Assembly (NCBI RefSeq): GCF_001885735.1
Contig: NZ_JXKG01000010.1
Coordinates: 23,255 to 87,254, forward strand
DNA from: Enterococcus canintestini
GTDB lineage: Bacteria > Bacillota > Bacilli > Lactobacillales > Enterococcaceae
Direction: 5' to 3'
DNA length: 64,000 nt
This document shows positions 63,960 through 64,000 of this stretch, piece by piece (within the stretch, counting starts at the first letter, position 1; each line of letters starts with the position of its first letter). Made by a program: the position numbers and the translations under genes. The notes below the pieces were generated by a model. The model ran no database searches and was not told where the DNA came from. It saw only the letters and a list, made by a program, of their open reading frames with translations.

Positions 63960-63988
63960 TTTCAAAAAGTTTTTAAAACTTTTTGAAA
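63960..63988. repeat. Perfect 14-bp palindrome between two promoters
   Basis: TTTCAAAAAGTTTT (63960-63973), one base, and AAAACTTTTTGAAA (63975-63988) are perfect complements. It lies just in front of the TTGAC at the window edge. Confidence 0.7.
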
Positions 63989-64000
63989 AAAACAGTTGAC

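Overview
This window looks like a continuous piece of low-GC Firmicutes chromosome from Enterococcus or a close relative in the Enterococcaceae. The clues are the order dnaE-pfkA-pyk-yceD-rpmF-gnd-etaR-etaS at the right end, a tmRNA whose tag (AKNENSYALAA) differs from my recollection of enterococcal tags by about one residue, the glsB/amaP/Gls24-type stress operon, Mga-family regulators, and strong AGGAGG-type ribosome binding sites. I see no insertion sequence, prophage, integrase or CRISPR array. The species cannot be fixed from the sequence alone.

Left part (1-18 kb): an M-box magnesium riboswitch leads, through a 27-codon leader ORF and a hairpin that pairs with the Shine-Dalgarno, into a Mg2+ P-type ATPase (mgtA). 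A DUF4867 protein, a di/tripeptide transporter (dtpT), the envelope/alkaline stress operon glsB-amaP-DUF2273-asp23, an MscS-type channel and a cystine importer (tcyP) follow. Next is a run of three regulators (Mga-like, TetR, Mga-like), a membrane-anchored EEP phosphatase/nuclease, free-methionine sulfoxide reductase (msrC) and a small protein of unknown function.

Middle (18-42 kb): ssrA (tmRNA), a Cof-type phosphatase, an SdpI-like protein with a two-component system, a permease paired with an ABC ATPase that has lost its nucleotide-binding motifs, lipoteichoic acid synthase (ltaS), an rRNA methyltransferase, aroD, ybaK, an HI0933-type flavoprotein, gdhA and pgi. After pgi lies a short minus-strand transcription unit with its own promoter, a tiny ORF and a tRNA-like acceptor/T-arm ending in a U tract; it matches no RNA I know. 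Then come YxeA, a second copy of the small unknown protein, a membrane GDPD, a TVP38 protein, mntH-uspA with a metalloregulator-type operator, and a two-gene threonine/serine exporter.

Right part (42-64 kb): a TetR paralogue, tRNA-Ser(CGA), asnB, nnrE, a yxlEFG-like ABC operon with an inverted-repeat operator, another Cof phosphatase, a purine permease behind a candidate PurBox, an MFS efflux pump, a DUF2929 protein, and the housekeeping run dnaE, pfkA, pyk, yceD, rpmF, gnd, etaRS. The last 120 bases carry an rrn-like promoter, a perfect palindrome and the start of another TTGAC element, so an rRNA operon may begin just outside the window.

The genes are mostly single-copy housekeeping, transport, cell-envelope stress and regulation. 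The least explained items are the mgtA leader, the tRNA-like RNA after pgi, the pseudo-ABC ATPase pair, the two-copy small protein family and a two-copy palindromic repeat. All names rest on reading the translated sequences and recalling family motifs; no database search was run.
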